Shown: piece by piece, positions 18,193 to 26,562 of the stretch
How the letters are laid out: every line of letters begins with the position of its first letter
Numbering within the stretch: position 1 is the first letter of the stretch
Assembly (NCBI GenBank): GCA_003506435.1
Contig: DOAQ01000012.1
Coordinates: 1 to 64,000 of the forward strand
Source of the DNA: Prolixibacteraceae bacterium
Lineage (GTDB): Bacteria; Bacteroidota; Bacteroidia; Bacteroidales; Prolixibacteraceae
DNA: 64,000 bases
Direction: 5' to 3'
Made by a program: the position numbers and the translations under genes
The notes under the pieces: generated by a model
Told to the model about the DNA's origin: nothing
Databases searched by the model: none
What the model saw: only the letters and a program-made list of their open reading frames with translations

Positions 18193-18891
18193 ATGAAACG
18201 ATTAGCTTTTGCATTTATTGGCAGCCTGTTATTTCTGGCTTCCTGTAACAAAGATGAAGATGAAGTAACCGTAGTTGGCGATGTATATGTGGTTAGCCAA
18301 TTATCCGGTGAGGATATTTTATACGGTCTGTCTGTTCACGCTTATTCCCTTGATGCATTTGCATCAGTAACTGTCAATCCCAATAGCGATCCGGGTGTTA
18401 CCTATCATCTGGAAGCCTATCCCGGTTTTAAAACGGATTTTTATTACGATACGCCTGAAGATGAATTGTCAACTGAAAAGCCGGTTACCGGCACATACCA
18501 TTTTACTGCGACTTTTGAAAGCGGAGAAGTTCTTACCGACGACGATGTATTGGCAACCGACGTATTGCTCCCTCCTGTAATTAAAACGTCGGATTACGAT
18601 GTTACAAATTCGAAAGCAGTTGTTGAATGGGAATCTGTTACCGGAGCCGATTTATATGTCATAAAATTATATGACGACGACGAACTTGTATTCCTGAGTC
18701 CGGCAATTGACCCAACCTACAAAAAAGTAGAATTTACCTCAAGCAGCAGTAGTTGGGGACAAGGATACGAACCAGCCACCGGAACCAACTTCAAAATGGT
18801 GCTGAGCGCATTTAAATACGAAACGAACGGCGACAGCTACAACGTACAGGCATCAACCAGCAATGAAAGTACTCTGGTTTGGGGGCAGTAA
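18193..18891 (+). CDS. Lipoprotein of unknown function
   Basis: A 232-residue acidic lipoprotein; the signal LAFAFIGSLLFLASCNKDEDE has a lipobox (LASC) followed by an acidic run that resembles the Bacteroidota lipoprotein surface-export signal. The mature part looks all-beta, with a first domain (about 30-120) and a fibronectin-III-like second domain (about 125-232; KAVVEWESVTGADLYVIKLY). I do not recognise a specific family. It has its own promoter element and a strong terminator downstream, so it is a single-gene unit. Confidence 0.8.
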   Translation: MKRLAFAFIGSLLFLASCNKDEDEVTVVGDVYVVSQLSGEDILYGLSVHAYSLDAFASVTVNPNSDPGVTYHLEAYPGFKTDFYYDTPEDELSTEKPVTGTYHFTATFESGEVLTDDDVLATDVLLPPVIKTSDYDVTNSKAVVEWESVTGADLYVIKLYDDDELVFLSPAIDPTYKKVEFTSSSSSWGQGYEPATGTNFKMVLSAFKYETNGDSYNVQASTSNESTLVWGQ

Positions 18892-18929
18892 TAATTCCTA
18901 AAAACGAAGTTTTTAAAATCTCAATAGGA

Positions 18930-18959
18930 AACCGGGTAATTTTTTGCCCGGTTTTTTTT
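18930..18959 (+). terminator. Intrinsic terminator
   Basis: AACCGGG (18930-18936) pairs perfectly with CCCGGTT (18947-18953), followed by a run of T to 18959. It ends the lipoprotein gene and separates it from prfB. Confidence 0.85.
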
Positions 18960-19018
18960 ATCCTTCTCAAGGATATTTCTTCCGATAATATAAAATTCGG
19001 ACTGCATTTTTAATTTTA

Positions 19019-19049
19019 ATTGAATTATCGGACGGTTTGTGTACTTTTG
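19019..19049 (+). promoter_or_regulatory. Probable prfB promoter
   Basis: TACTTTTG at 19042-19049 fits the -7 consensus TAnnTTTG exactly, and ATTG at 19019-19022 stands 19 bases upstream in the -33 position. Transcription should begin near 19056, about 20 bases before the prfB start. Confidence 0.65.
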
Positions 19050-19074
19050 ACCCGAACTAAAAACAGGCACGAAA

Positions 19075-20170
19075 ATGGTCTTAAAAGAACATATAAAAAG
19101 CCTTATTGATCGCCGGGATGCGTTAAGGAGGCATCTTTGACTACGATAGTAAGCTAATTCAACTTCAGGAAGAAGAACTAAAAACACAGGACCCCGATTT
19201 CTGGAACAGATCCAGGGAAGCGGAGGCCCAGATGAAAGTCATCCGTTCGATTAAAGTATGGACCGAAGGGTTCCGGAAAGTAAACGAGGCCATTGAAGAT
19301 TTTCTCGTTTTTTACGATTTCTTTGAAGCAGGTGATGCTTCGGAAGAAGAAATTGACGAACAGTACAAGGAATGTATCTCTTTGGTCGAAAATCTGGAAA
19401 CCCGCAACATGTTGCGCAAAGAGGAAGACAAACTGGGCGCTGTGCTTCGTATCAATGCCGGAGCGGGTGGTACCGAAAGTAACGATTGGGCTGACATGCT
19501 GATGCGCATGTACCTTCGCTGGGGTGAACGACAGGGGTACAAGGTAACAACCGCCGAGTTCCATCCGGGCGACGAGGTGGGCGTGAAAAGTTGCACCATC
19601 GAATACGAAGGCGAATATGCGTACGGCTACCTGAAAAGCGAAAACGGGGTTCACCGGCTGGTTCGCCTTTCGCCGTTCAACGCGCAAAATAAACGAATGA
19701 CTTCCTTTACTTCGGTTTTTGTTGCGCCACTGGTCGACGATACCATCCAGATAGAAATCAATCCCAACGATATTACCTGGGACACTTTCCGTTCGGGGGG
19801 CGCCGGCGGACAAAACGTGAACAAGGTGGAAACAGGCGTTCGTCTGCGACATGCCCCTTCCGGAATTATTATTGAAAATACTGAAAGCCGCTCCCAACTG
19901 GGCAACAAAGAAAATGCACTTCGCCTGCTGAAATCGCAGTTGTATGAACTGGAACTTCGCAAGCGTCGTGAGGTGGAACAACAGGTGAATGCCACCAAGA
20001 AAAAAATCGAGTGGGGCTCGCAAATCCGCTCGTACGTTTTGCAACCGTACAAACTGGTGAAAGACGTGCGTACCGGTTTCGAAACAGGAAACGTACAGGC
20101 TGTTCTCGATGGCGAGATTGATGGTTTTATCAAAGCATTTTTAATGGAATTCAGCGATGAGCAAGATTGA
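19075..20170 (+). CDS. prfB: Peptide chain release factor 2, expressed by programmed +1 frameshift
   Basis: RF2 of 364 residues once the frameshift is included. Frame 0 runs from ATG at 19075 for 21 codons (MVLKEHIKSLIDRRDALRRH then L) to an in-frame TGA at 19138-19140. The slip site is CTTTGAC with AGGAGG (19126-19131) three bases before CTT, the same layout as the classical prfB autoregulatory site. After the +1 shift, reading continues as DYDSKLIQLQEEEL to the stop at 20168. The stop-recognition motif SPF (RLSPFNAQNK) and the peptidyl-hydrolysis motif GGQ (GGAGGQNVNKVETG) are present. RF2 decodes UGA/UAA, so shortage of RF2 raises frameshifting. The GNAT gene overlaps its end by 14 bases. 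Confidence 0.97.
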
Positions 20171-20756
20171 AATCCGTTTGGCTGAACGAAAAGATGTTGC
20201 CGGGATAATCGATATTTATAAACCGTACATACTGGAAACGGCTGTCACTTTCGATGAAGAAGTGCCTTCGGAAGAAGAGATGTGGGGCCGGGTACAGGCG
20301 ATCCAGAAAGAACATCCGTACCTCGTTTGTATCATCGACGGACAAGTGGCAGGTTATGCGTATTATTCTGCTTACCGAAGCAGGGCTTCGTACCGCTGGT
20401 CAAAAGAAATATCCGTGTATGTTCATCCCCGGTTCCGGAAAAATAAAGTGGCCAGCGCCCTCTATTCTACTGTGTTTGAGATTGCCCGTGCACAAGGTAT
20501 TTTTACCCTGCTTGCCATCATCACCATTCCCAACGAGCCCAGCATCAGTTTTCATGAAAAACTAGGTTTTACGAAATGCGCCGAATACAAAAATATAGGG
20601 TTCAAACTTGGAGAATGGCGGACAGTGGGGTGGTGGCAATACAATCTTTTCAGCAGCTTCGAAAAACCGGGAAACATTATTCCGTTAAAAGAAATTGTTT
20701 CGAAAGGATCATTCCCTGAAATATTGAATAACGCAAAAGAACAAATTCGTTTTTAG
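20157..20756 (+). CDS. GNAT N-acetyltransferase, phosphinothricin/MnaT-like
   Basis: A 199-residue acetyltransferase. The N-terminus (IRLAERKDVAGIIDIYKPYI), the segment GYAYYSAYRSRASYRWSKEISVYVHP and the acetyl-CoA loop RKNKVASALY match the Pat/YncA group, which acetylates the amino group of small molecules such as methionine sulfoximine or phosphinothricin. The C-terminal motif GFKLGEWRTVGWWQ is also typical. It starts inside the end of prfB (14-base overlap), so translational coupling is likely. The last 40 residues extend beyond the usual domain. Confidence 0.88.
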   Translation: MSKIEIRLAERKDVAGIIDIYKPYILETAVTFDEEVPSEEEMWGRVQAIQKEHPYLVCIIDGQVAGYAYYSAYRSRASYRWSKEISVYVHPRFRKNKVASALYSTVFEIARAQGIFTLLAIITIPNEPSISFHEKLGFTKCAEYKNIGFKLGEWRTVGWWQYNLFSSFEKPGNIIPLKEIVSKGSFPEILNNAKEQIRF

Positions 20757-20867
20757 TTTTCCGGAAAATAACCCGGAACTGCGAAATAAAAGAAGTTCCA
20801 AAGAATTCGGATAAAACCAAAATTCCTTTTAACTTACAAGCGGCATTTTGCTATTTAATGTTGGAAT

Positions 20868-23270
20868 ATGGCCTTATCGACGAAATATATCAACCGCGAA
20901 ATAAGTTGGCTGTCGTTTAACGACCGGGTGTTGCAGGAAGCAGCCGATCCGGCGGTTCCTCTTTTCGAACGCATTCGTTTTATCGGCATCTTCTCGAACA
21001 ACCTCGACGAATTTTTCCGGGTGAGGGTGGCCACTGTGCGCCGCATGGTGGAATACGGAAAAGATGAGGAAACCCTGCTGGGGAATTTCACCCCACAGGA
21101 ATTGCACGATGAAATCAACAATGTGGTATTTCTTCAGCAGGAAAAGACCCAGAAAGTGCTTCACGACATCCTGAAAGAAATGGAGAGTGAGGGTATTTTT
21201 ATGGTCAACGAAAAGCAACTGACCCATTCGCAAGGTATTTTTGTCCGCAAATATTTCCACCAGAAAGTGCTGCCCAACCTGGTACCCATTATGCTGAGCA
21301 AAGACCGGAAATTTCCGTATCTGCGCGACCGGTCGGCTTACCTGGCTGTGAAACTTTCGAAAAAACAGAAGCCCGGAAAGTTTTCGTATGCGCTGATCCG
21401 TATTCCCAGCCGGTCGGTCCCACGCTTTCTGGTACTCCCCGAGGTGGGCAAAAAGAAATACTGGATGATGCTCGACGATGTGATCCGCTATTGCCTGAAC
21501 GATATTTTCCCGATTTTCAATTACGATAAGTTTGAAGCCTACACGTTGAAAGTTACCCGTGATGCTGAACTCGATATCGACGATGATATTTCAAAAAGCT
21601 TCATCGAAAAAATGGAGGCCAGCCTCAAGCAGCGTAAAAAAGGAACGCCGGTGCGACTGATCCACGACGAAGAAATCCCCGCCGACCTGATGGAATTCAT
21701 CATGAAGAAAATGAAAATTGACGACATCGAAAAAACTCAGCCGGGCGGACGTTACCATAACCAGAAAGATTTCATGGATTTTCCTGAGATCGGGAAAAAG
21801 AGACATTATTACCAAAAACTTCCTCCCATTCCGCACAAGGATTTGTATTCGCACGAAAGCATCCTGAAAAAAATGAGGAAGAAGGATATCATGCTCCACT
21901 ATCCGTACCAGAGTTTTTCGCATTTCATCGATTTGTTGCGCGAGGCGGCCATCGACCCGAAGGTAGTTGAAATCGGCATCACTATCTACCGGGTAGCCGA
22001 CAGTTCGAAGGTGATGAATGCCCTGCTGAATGCGATCCGGAACGGGAAAAAAGTAACCGTTGTTGTCGAGTTGCAAGCCCGCTTCGACGAAGAATCAAAT
22101 ATCTACTGGTCGAATAAATTACAGGAAGAAGGAGCTTTGGTGATTAACGGGATTCCCGGTCTGAAAGTACACAGCAAGCTGCTTCTCATCAAAAGGGAAG
22201 AAAAGAATGGATACCGGAATTATGCCTATGTGGGTACCGGCAATTTTCACGAAGGAACAGCCAATGTGTATGCCGACGATGGCCTGCTCACCGGCGACCC
22301 GCGTATTGCCAACGAGGTCGCACTGGTTTTCGAGTTGTTCCGGCAGCCGTTCCAAGGCTATCCGTTCGATTATTTGGTGGTCAGTCCATTCCACATGCGC
22401 GATTTCTTTTGCCGGATGATCGACCGGGAAATTGAACTGGCAAAAGAAGGAAAACCAGCTTACATGATCCTGAAGATGAACAGTATCATTGATGTGGGAA
22501 TGATGGACAAACTGTATGAAGCCAGCAAGGCAGGGGTGAAAATCCGCCTGATCATCCGCGGTATTTACGGGCTGAAAACCGATGACGAGGAATTGAGCAA
22601 AAACATTGAGGCCATCAGCATTGTGGACAAATACCTCGAACATTCGCGTATTCTCCTTTTCGGAAACGGCGGCGATGAACGTATCTTTATTTCTTCAGCC
22701 GACTGGATGCCCAGAAACATTAACCGTCGTATTGAAGTTGCCTGCCCCATCTTTTCCAATGAGATAAAAGAAGAACTCCGGCAAATGCTGAAAATTCAGT
22801 TAAAAGACAATTCGAAAGCCCGTATTTTAAACAACGACCTGTCGAATAAGTACAACCGGCAGGAAATTGAAGCACGGTTCCGTGCCCAGGAAGATTATTA
22901 TAATTACATCAAACAACAACACCATATTACCATGAAAATTTACCACAATCCGCGTTGCGCGAAAAGCCGCGAGGGACTGAAATACCTCGAAGAACGGGGT
23001 TACGAAATTCAGGTGGTTAATTATATGCGGGATGGAATTTCGGTTGATGAGCTCCGCACCATCATGAAACGCACCCATCTGACGGTGGATGAGCTGATTC
23101 GCAAACAGGAGCAATTGTACAAAGAACAGTACAAAAATAAAGAACTTAGCGATGATGAATGGCTGACTGTTCTTTCCGAAAACCCGCGCTTGCTGCAACG
23201 TCCTATTGTACTCAACGGCAACCGGGGCGTATTGGCGCAACCGCCAAACGAAATCGACCGAATCGTTTAG
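20868..23270 (+). CDS. ppk1: Polyphosphate kinase 1 fused to an ArsC/Spx-like domain
   Basis: An 800-residue open frame. Residues 1-688 are a full PPK1 (REISWLSFNDRVLQEA at the start; phosphorylated histidine in GLKVHSKLLLIK near 434; second histidine in YLEHSRILLF near 591), which makes polyphosphate from ATP. Residues 692-800 form a thioredoxin-fold ArsC-family domain starting MKIYHNPRCAKSREGLKYL. It keeps the active cysteine and two of the three arsenate-binding arginines (in LIRKQ and LQRPIV), but the third position is Gln (in LAQPPNE). The junction falls at a methionine (22932) right after a normal PPK1 end, so this is either a genuine fusion or two genes merged by loss of a stop. It abuts the convergent lipoprotein gene by 3 bases. 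Confidence 0.9.
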   Translation: MALSTKYINREISWLSFNDRVLQEAADPAVPLFERIRFIGIFSNNLDEFFRVRVATVRRMVEYGKDEETLLGNFTPQELHDEINNVVFLQQEKTQKVLHDILKEMESEGIFMVNEKQLTHSQGIFVRKYFHQKVLPNLVPIMLSKDRKFPYLRDRSAYLAVKLSKKQKPGKFSYALIRIPSRSVPRFLVLPEVGKKKYWMMLDDVIRYCLNDIFPIFNYDKFEAYTLKVTRDAELDIDDDISKSFIEKMEASLKQRKKGTPVRLIHDEEIPADLMEFIMKKMKIDDIEKTQPGGRYHNQKDFMDFPEIGKKRHYYQKLPPIPHKDLYSHESILKKMRKKDIMLHYPYQSFSHFIDLLREAAIDPKVVEIGITIYRVADSSKVMNALLNAIRNGKKVTVVVELQARFDEESNIYWSNKLQEEGALVINGIPGLKVHSKLLLIKREEKNGYRNYAYVGTGNFHEGTANVYADDGLLTGDPRIANEVALVFELFRQPFQGYPFDYLVVSPFHMRDFFCRMIDREIELAKEGKPAYMILKMNSIIDVGMMDKLYEASKAGVKIRLIIRGIYGLKTDDEELSKNIEAISIVDKYLEHSRILLFGNGGDERIFISSADWMPRNINRRIEVACPIFSNEIKEELRQMLKIQLKDNSKARILNNDLSNKYNRQEIEARFRAQEDYYNYIKQQHHITMKIYHNPRCAKSREGLKYLEERGYEIQVVNYMRDGISVDELRTIMKRTHLTVDELIRKQEQLYKEQYKNKELSDDEWLTVLSENPRLLQRPIVLNGNRGVLAQPPNEIDRIV

Positions 23271-23273
23271 CCG

Positions 23274-24062
23274 CTACCCGATCTTCGATTGCAGGCTTTT
23301 GATTTCCTTTTCAAGAACCAGCTTTTTCTTCAGTAAAGAAGAAAATATAAGCACATCGCGGGCCGCTTCTTTGTCGTAATCTTCGAGCACAATAAAGAAA
23401 AGACGTTTTCCCAGGAAAACAGCCTTCAGCGTACGGTCGGGATGATCGGCAATAAACCGGATTACCCCGTTGTCTTTGCCATTCCGGTAACTCACTTTTT
23501 CCCACACATAATTCATAAAATCGCTGCGGTGGTTGTTCGGATCGTCCAGATCAATGGTTTCGGTTTTGGCCTGAATGTCCTCATCATAAACCCGGATACC
23601 GGTATGTTCGAGCCACTGGTCGCCATAATAATTGCTCGACATGTACAGGTTCCCAAGTTCGTCGAGGTGAAACTGGATAAACGACTTATTCCAGCGCCGG
23701 TCGAAATTTTGGCGTTTGTGAATGTATTGGGTATAGCGGTCGAATTCTGTCTTCTCAGCATCAAATTTCGGTTCCAGTCTTGCAATATGCGCCAGGGTCG
23801 AGTCCAGCTCGTTCTGTTTCCTGAAAACGATTTCAGAATAGATTTTCTTTTTTTGCTGATCGGCAGCGACAACAGTCTGGATAGCGGAAGGATACATTTT
23901 CCGGATCGAATCGAGATGAGCCAGTGCAGTTGACGTATCGCCCTGCTGATAAAGAGATTCAGCCAGTGACAACCGTTGCGCAGCCCGTTTTTTATCGGGG
24001 TTTCCGCACGAAATGATAAATGCCGTTAACAGGGCAAAAGTAAAAATCTGAAAGTATTTCAT
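23274..24062 (-). CDS. Lipoprotein with an N-terminal helical repeat, unknown function
   Basis: A 262-residue lipoprotein (FTFALLTAFIISCGNPDKK, lipobox ISC). Residues 28-60 form a TPR-like hairpin (AESLYQQGDTSTALAHLDSI), followed by a charged coiled-coil, and a globular part with many aromatic residues (about 130-230; YGDQWLEHTGIRVYDED). The C-terminus returns to a heptad-like helix (LLKKKLVLEKEIKSLQSKI). I do not recognise a named domain. It is convergent with ppk1 and divergent from oxyR, across a spacer that carries a palindromic repeat. Confidence 0.75.
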   Translation of the reverse strand: MKYFQIFTFALLTAFIISCGNPDKKRAAQRLSLAESLYQQGDTSTALAHLDSIRKMYPSAIQTVVAADQQKKKIYSEIVFRKQNELDSTLAHIARLEPKFDAEKTEFDRYTQYIHKRQNFDRRWNKSFIQFHLDELGNLYMSSNYYGDQWLEHTGIRVYDEDIQAKTETIDLDDPNNHRSDFMNYVWEKVSYRNGKDNGVIRFIADHPDRTLKAVFLGKRLFFIVLEDYDKEAARDVLIFSSLLKKKLVLEKEIKSLQSKIG

Positions 24063-24111
24063 CTGTATAAATTTTCAAAAATGGTTCGTACTATTTCCGT
24101 ATCAAAATCAA

Positions 24112-24196
24112 TCTTTCTATCTAATTTCCAACGGGATGGAATAGCCATTTAAACATTTTCGGTATGCGTGGGCCTTGCACTCATGGCTATTTCATC
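24112..24196 (+). repeat. Dispersed palindromic repeat, copy A
   Basis: A 28-base conserved lead (24112-24139) runs into a near-perfect inverted repeat, GATGGAATAGCCAT (24135-24148) and ATGGCTATTTCATC (24183-24196, 13 of 14 complementary). Between them is an imperfect GC-rich hairpin (GTGGGCCTTGCACTC). The same lead recurs at 37935-37962 (25 of 28 identical), and lead plus arms recur inverted at 34921-35030. It lies in the 336-base gap between the divergent lipoprotein and oxyR; the rest of that gap is A/T-rich with no feature I can name. Confidence 0.7.
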
Positions 24197-24398
24197 TGTA
24201 TGTTGTTTTTAATATTCGCTATTCGTACCAAAAATAAGGGAATAGTTTAAAAGGATAAAAATAAACCTCCCTGTTTTTTCAAATTACTGGTTGTTTGCCG
24301 GGATTTTACAGCAAAGGCAATAGGATCGTGAAAACAAGATATGAATAGCAGGCACAATAGTTTTTTTCTATCTTTATTGCGAATTAAATAGAAGAACC

Positions 24399-25340
24399 AT
24401 GATCACACTTACTCAACTTGAATACATTGTTGCTGTTGATACATACCGGCATTTTGGGAAAGCAGCCGAAAGTTGTTTCATTACCCAGCCAACCCTGAGC
24501 ATGCAGATAAAAAAACTGGAAGAAGATTTGGAAGTTATTATTTTCGATCGCAGCAAACAACCGCTCATCCCGACTGACGTTGGCGCCCGTATCATTGAGC
24601 AGTCGCGGATTTTATTAAAGGAGACCGAAAAAATCAACAACATTATACGGGAACATAAAAACCTGATTTCAGGAGAACTGAAAATTGGAATTATCCCTAC
24701 TTTGGCCCCGTATCTTTTGCCTCTTTTTATCGGAAATTACAAACGTAAATACCCGAACATTCAAATTAAAGTTGAAGAACTAACAACTGAAAACATTATC
24801 GACCGTCTTCAGCGCGATTTAATTGATGTGGGTATTTTGGTCACTCCCCTGCATGAAGAACGTATCAACGAAAAGCCAATTTTTTACGAAGGAATGATGA
24901 TTTATGCCCATCAGGATCATTCGCTGCATACCAAGGAAAAAATCACGGTAAAAGATATTGCTACTCCTGAAATATGGTTGCTGAGCGACGGACATTGTTT
25001 CCGTCATCAGGTGATCAACCTTTGCTCCTACCAGGGAGGGAACAACGAAAAACTGCCTTTCCACTTCGAAGCAGGTTCGCTCGAAACACTAATGAACATT
25101 ATCGACAAGGAAGGCGGACTCACGCTGATTCCCGAACTGGCAACAGTAGGGATGTCGGAAAACCGGTTCGATAACGTGCTAAAATTTTCCGATATCAACC
25201 CGTTGAGGGAGGTAAGCCTGGTATATTCGCGCCACTTCGCAAAATCGAAACTCATTGAACTGCTGTGGAAAGAAATCATTGCATCGATGCCTGAAAAACT
25301 ACTACAAAAAGAGCGGGGAACAATCGTTGAATGGAGATAA
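24399..25340 (+). CDS. oxyR: LysR-type peroxide sensor OxyR
   Basis: A 313-residue LysR-family regulator. The winged helix-turn-helix is at residues 1-60 (LTQLEYIVAVDTYRHFGKAA, then TLSMQIKKLEEDL). The effector domain carries Cys200 in DGHCFRHQ and Cys209 in INLCSY, with eight residues between them, exactly the spacing of the redox pair Cys199/Cys208 in enterobacterial OxyR. The protein should form a disulfide on hydrogen peroxide and activate catalase, Dps and peroxiredoxin genes elsewhere. No target gene is adjacent; tRNA-Glu and rpsT follow on a separate promoter. Confidence 0.95.
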   Translation: MITLTQLEYIVAVDTYRHFGKAAESCFITQPTLSMQIKKLEEDLEVIIFDRSKQPLIPTDVGARIIEQSRILLKETEKINNIIREHKNLISGELKIGIIPTLAPYLLPLFIGNYKRKYPNIQIKVEELTTENIIDRLQRDLIDVGILVTPLHEERINEKPIFYEGMMIYAHQDHSLHTKEKITVKDIATPEIWLLSDGHCFRHQVINLCSYQGGNNEKLPFHFEAGSLETLMNIIDKEGGLTLIPELATVGMSENRFDNVLKFSDINPLREVSLVYSRHFAKSKLIELLWKEIIASMPEKLLQKERGTIVEWR

Positions 25341-25461
25341 AAAAATCGTATCGTTTTATTTGCCGATCGGAAAAACTTGTTTTTATTTGCGGCGCCAAAA
25401 TTTTAAGGTGCATTTCCGAAAGACAGGGAGAAATTAATTTTGGAAAAATTTTCTGAAAAAG

Positions 25462-25492
25462 TTTGGCGGCTTCGAAATTTGATTTATTTTTG
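25462..25492 (+). promoter_or_regulatory. Consensus promoter for tRNA-Glu and rpsT
   Basis: TTTG at 25462-25465 and TATTTTTG at 25485-25492, separated by 19 bases, match both Bacteroidota sigma-70 elements without a mismatch. The tRNA begins 29 bases downstream. Confidence 0.85.
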
Positions 25493-25520
25493 CAGTCCCA
25501 AAATCAGGGAACTATAGGAT

Positions 25521-25592
25521 GGCCCGTTCGTCTAGCGGTTAGGACGCCAGATTTTCATTCTGGTAGCAGGGGTTCGATTCCCCTACGGGCTA
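25521..25592 (+). tRNA. tRNA-Glu (anticodon TTC)
   Basis: A 72-base cloverleaf. The acceptor stem GGCCCGT pairs with ACGGGCT (first pair G-T), with A as discriminator. The D arm has TCTAGCGGTTAGGA, the anticodon arm is CCAGA-TTTTCAT-TCTGG with anticodon TTC, and the T arm is AGGGGTTCGATTCCCCT. CCA is not encoded. It is probably transcribed together with rpsT, whose start lies 26 bases later. Confidence 0.97.
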
Positions 25593-25617
25593 CATAACTT
25601 TAAAGAAAAAGATTAAA

Positions 25618-25869
25618 ATGGCAAATCATAAATCTGCTGAAAAAAGAATCAGGCAAGACGAAGGCAAAAAAGCTGAGAACAAATATTACGCAAAAACCAT
25701 GCGTAATGCATTGAAAAAAGTTCGTAATACTTCTGAAAAAGAAGCAGTTGCCGGAGAGTTACCAACGTTGGTTTCCATGATTGACAAATTGGCTAAAAAG
25801 AATGTTATTCACAAAAACAAAGCTGCCAATTTGAAATCGAAACTTGCCTCGCAGTTGAATAAAATGTAA
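25618..25869 (+). CDS. rpsT: 30S ribosomal protein S20
   Basis: An 83-residue, strongly basic protein of the small ribosomal subunit that binds 16S rRNA. The N-terminus MANHKSAEKRIRQDEGK and the segment KNVIHKNKAANLKSKLA are typical S20 signatures. It lies just behind tRNA-Glu under the same promoter and is followed by a clear terminator. Confidence 0.97.
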   Translation: MANHKSAEKRIRQDEGKKAENKYYAKTMRNALKKVRNTSEKEAVAGELPTLVSMIDKLAKKNVIHKNKAANLKSKLASQLNKM

Positions 25870-25896
25870 GAATAAAGTATTCCTTATATACAGTAA

Positions 25897-25926
25897 AGCC
25901 TTTCCGGTTATGGGAAGGCTTTTTTG
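25897..25926 (+). terminator. Intrinsic terminator after rpsT
   Basis: AGCCTTTCC (25897-25905) pairs with GGGAAGGCT (25912-25920), one G-T pair, 6-base loop, followed by six T. It ends the tRNA-rpsT unit and overlaps the tail of the convergent lipoprotein gene. Confidence 0.85.
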
Positions 25927-26553
25927 TTATTTCAGTTTACCCAGTCGTTCCAACTTTTCGGAGGCGGCCATCCCATTGGGATTACAGCCCGGCAGTCCTT
26001 CCGGAATAGCAAGACCAAGCTCACGGTAATAATCTATCCAGGCCGGGGAGAAATCACCGGTTTGCGGATCTTTGAAAGTCATTGGGTTGAGTTCGAAAAC
26101 CGAATCGGAGGCAAATGCCCGGTAAATAAATTCAGAACAATAATGTGCCGTGTCGGATAAAATGTAACTAAAATTATAGGGTTTGCCCAACATCTTTCCG
26201 GCGCGGATCACAGCTCGGGGAATTGCAGGTTGCCATGCTTTTTTTAACCTGTAAACCACCACTTCTACCGAATCGCCTTCCGGATGTAAAAATTCATACA
26301 GCGAAACCCGGCACACACCACGAACAGGACTTGCATGCAAAACCGTGATTCCATTATCTGCGGCCTCAACCAGCCCCACGTGCGAAAAATGCGTTCCTTC
26401 ATTGGTTTGCGTTACCCTGTCGATAGCTTTGGAAAGCCGTCCGTCGGTCTCGCCCCGAAACAGTAAATCACCCGATTGCAGCTCAATCTCCGAAGAACGA
26501 AGCACACATGCCTGTAATAAAAGCAGCAGCATAATATTCAGTAATTTTCTCAT
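25927..26553 (-). CDS. YiiX-like permuted NlpC/P60 lipoprotein
   Basis: A 208-residue probable lipoprotein (MRKLLNIMLLLLLQAC, lipobox LQAC). It has the circularly permuted NlpC/P60 (YiiX/YaeF) arrangement: an N-terminal GDLLFRG strand, the histidine in THFSHVGLV and the cysteine in AHYCSEFIYRAF near residue 146. This family has a papain-like fold and cleaves amide or thioester-type bonds; the substrate is unknown. It lies 9 bases downstream of arfB, so the two are probably co-transcribed. Confidence 0.82.
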   Translation of the reverse strand: MRKLLNIMLLLLLQACVLRSSEIELQSGDLLFRGETDGRLSKAIDRVTQTNEGTHFSHVGLVEAADNGITVLHASPVRGVCRVSLYEFLHPEGDSVEVVVYRLKKAWQPAIPRAVIRAGKMLGKPYNFSYILSDTAHYCSEFIYRAFASDSVFELNPMTFKDPQTGDFSPAWIDYYRELGLAIPEGLPGCNPNGMAASEKLERLGKLK

Positions 26554-26562
26554 CGTTTCCCG

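Noticed and set aside
19075..19231. prfB as a broken or truncated gene with its frame interrupted by TGA
   Set aside because: The TGA lies in the exact CTT TGA C slip site with AGGAGG three bases upstream, and the +1 frame continues as normal RF2. It is programmed frameshifting, not damage.
25521..25592. tRNA-Glu as an integration site for a mobile element
   Set aside because: Both sides carry ordinary core genes (oxyR, rpsT), with no integrase and no repeated tRNA 3' end in the neighbourhood.
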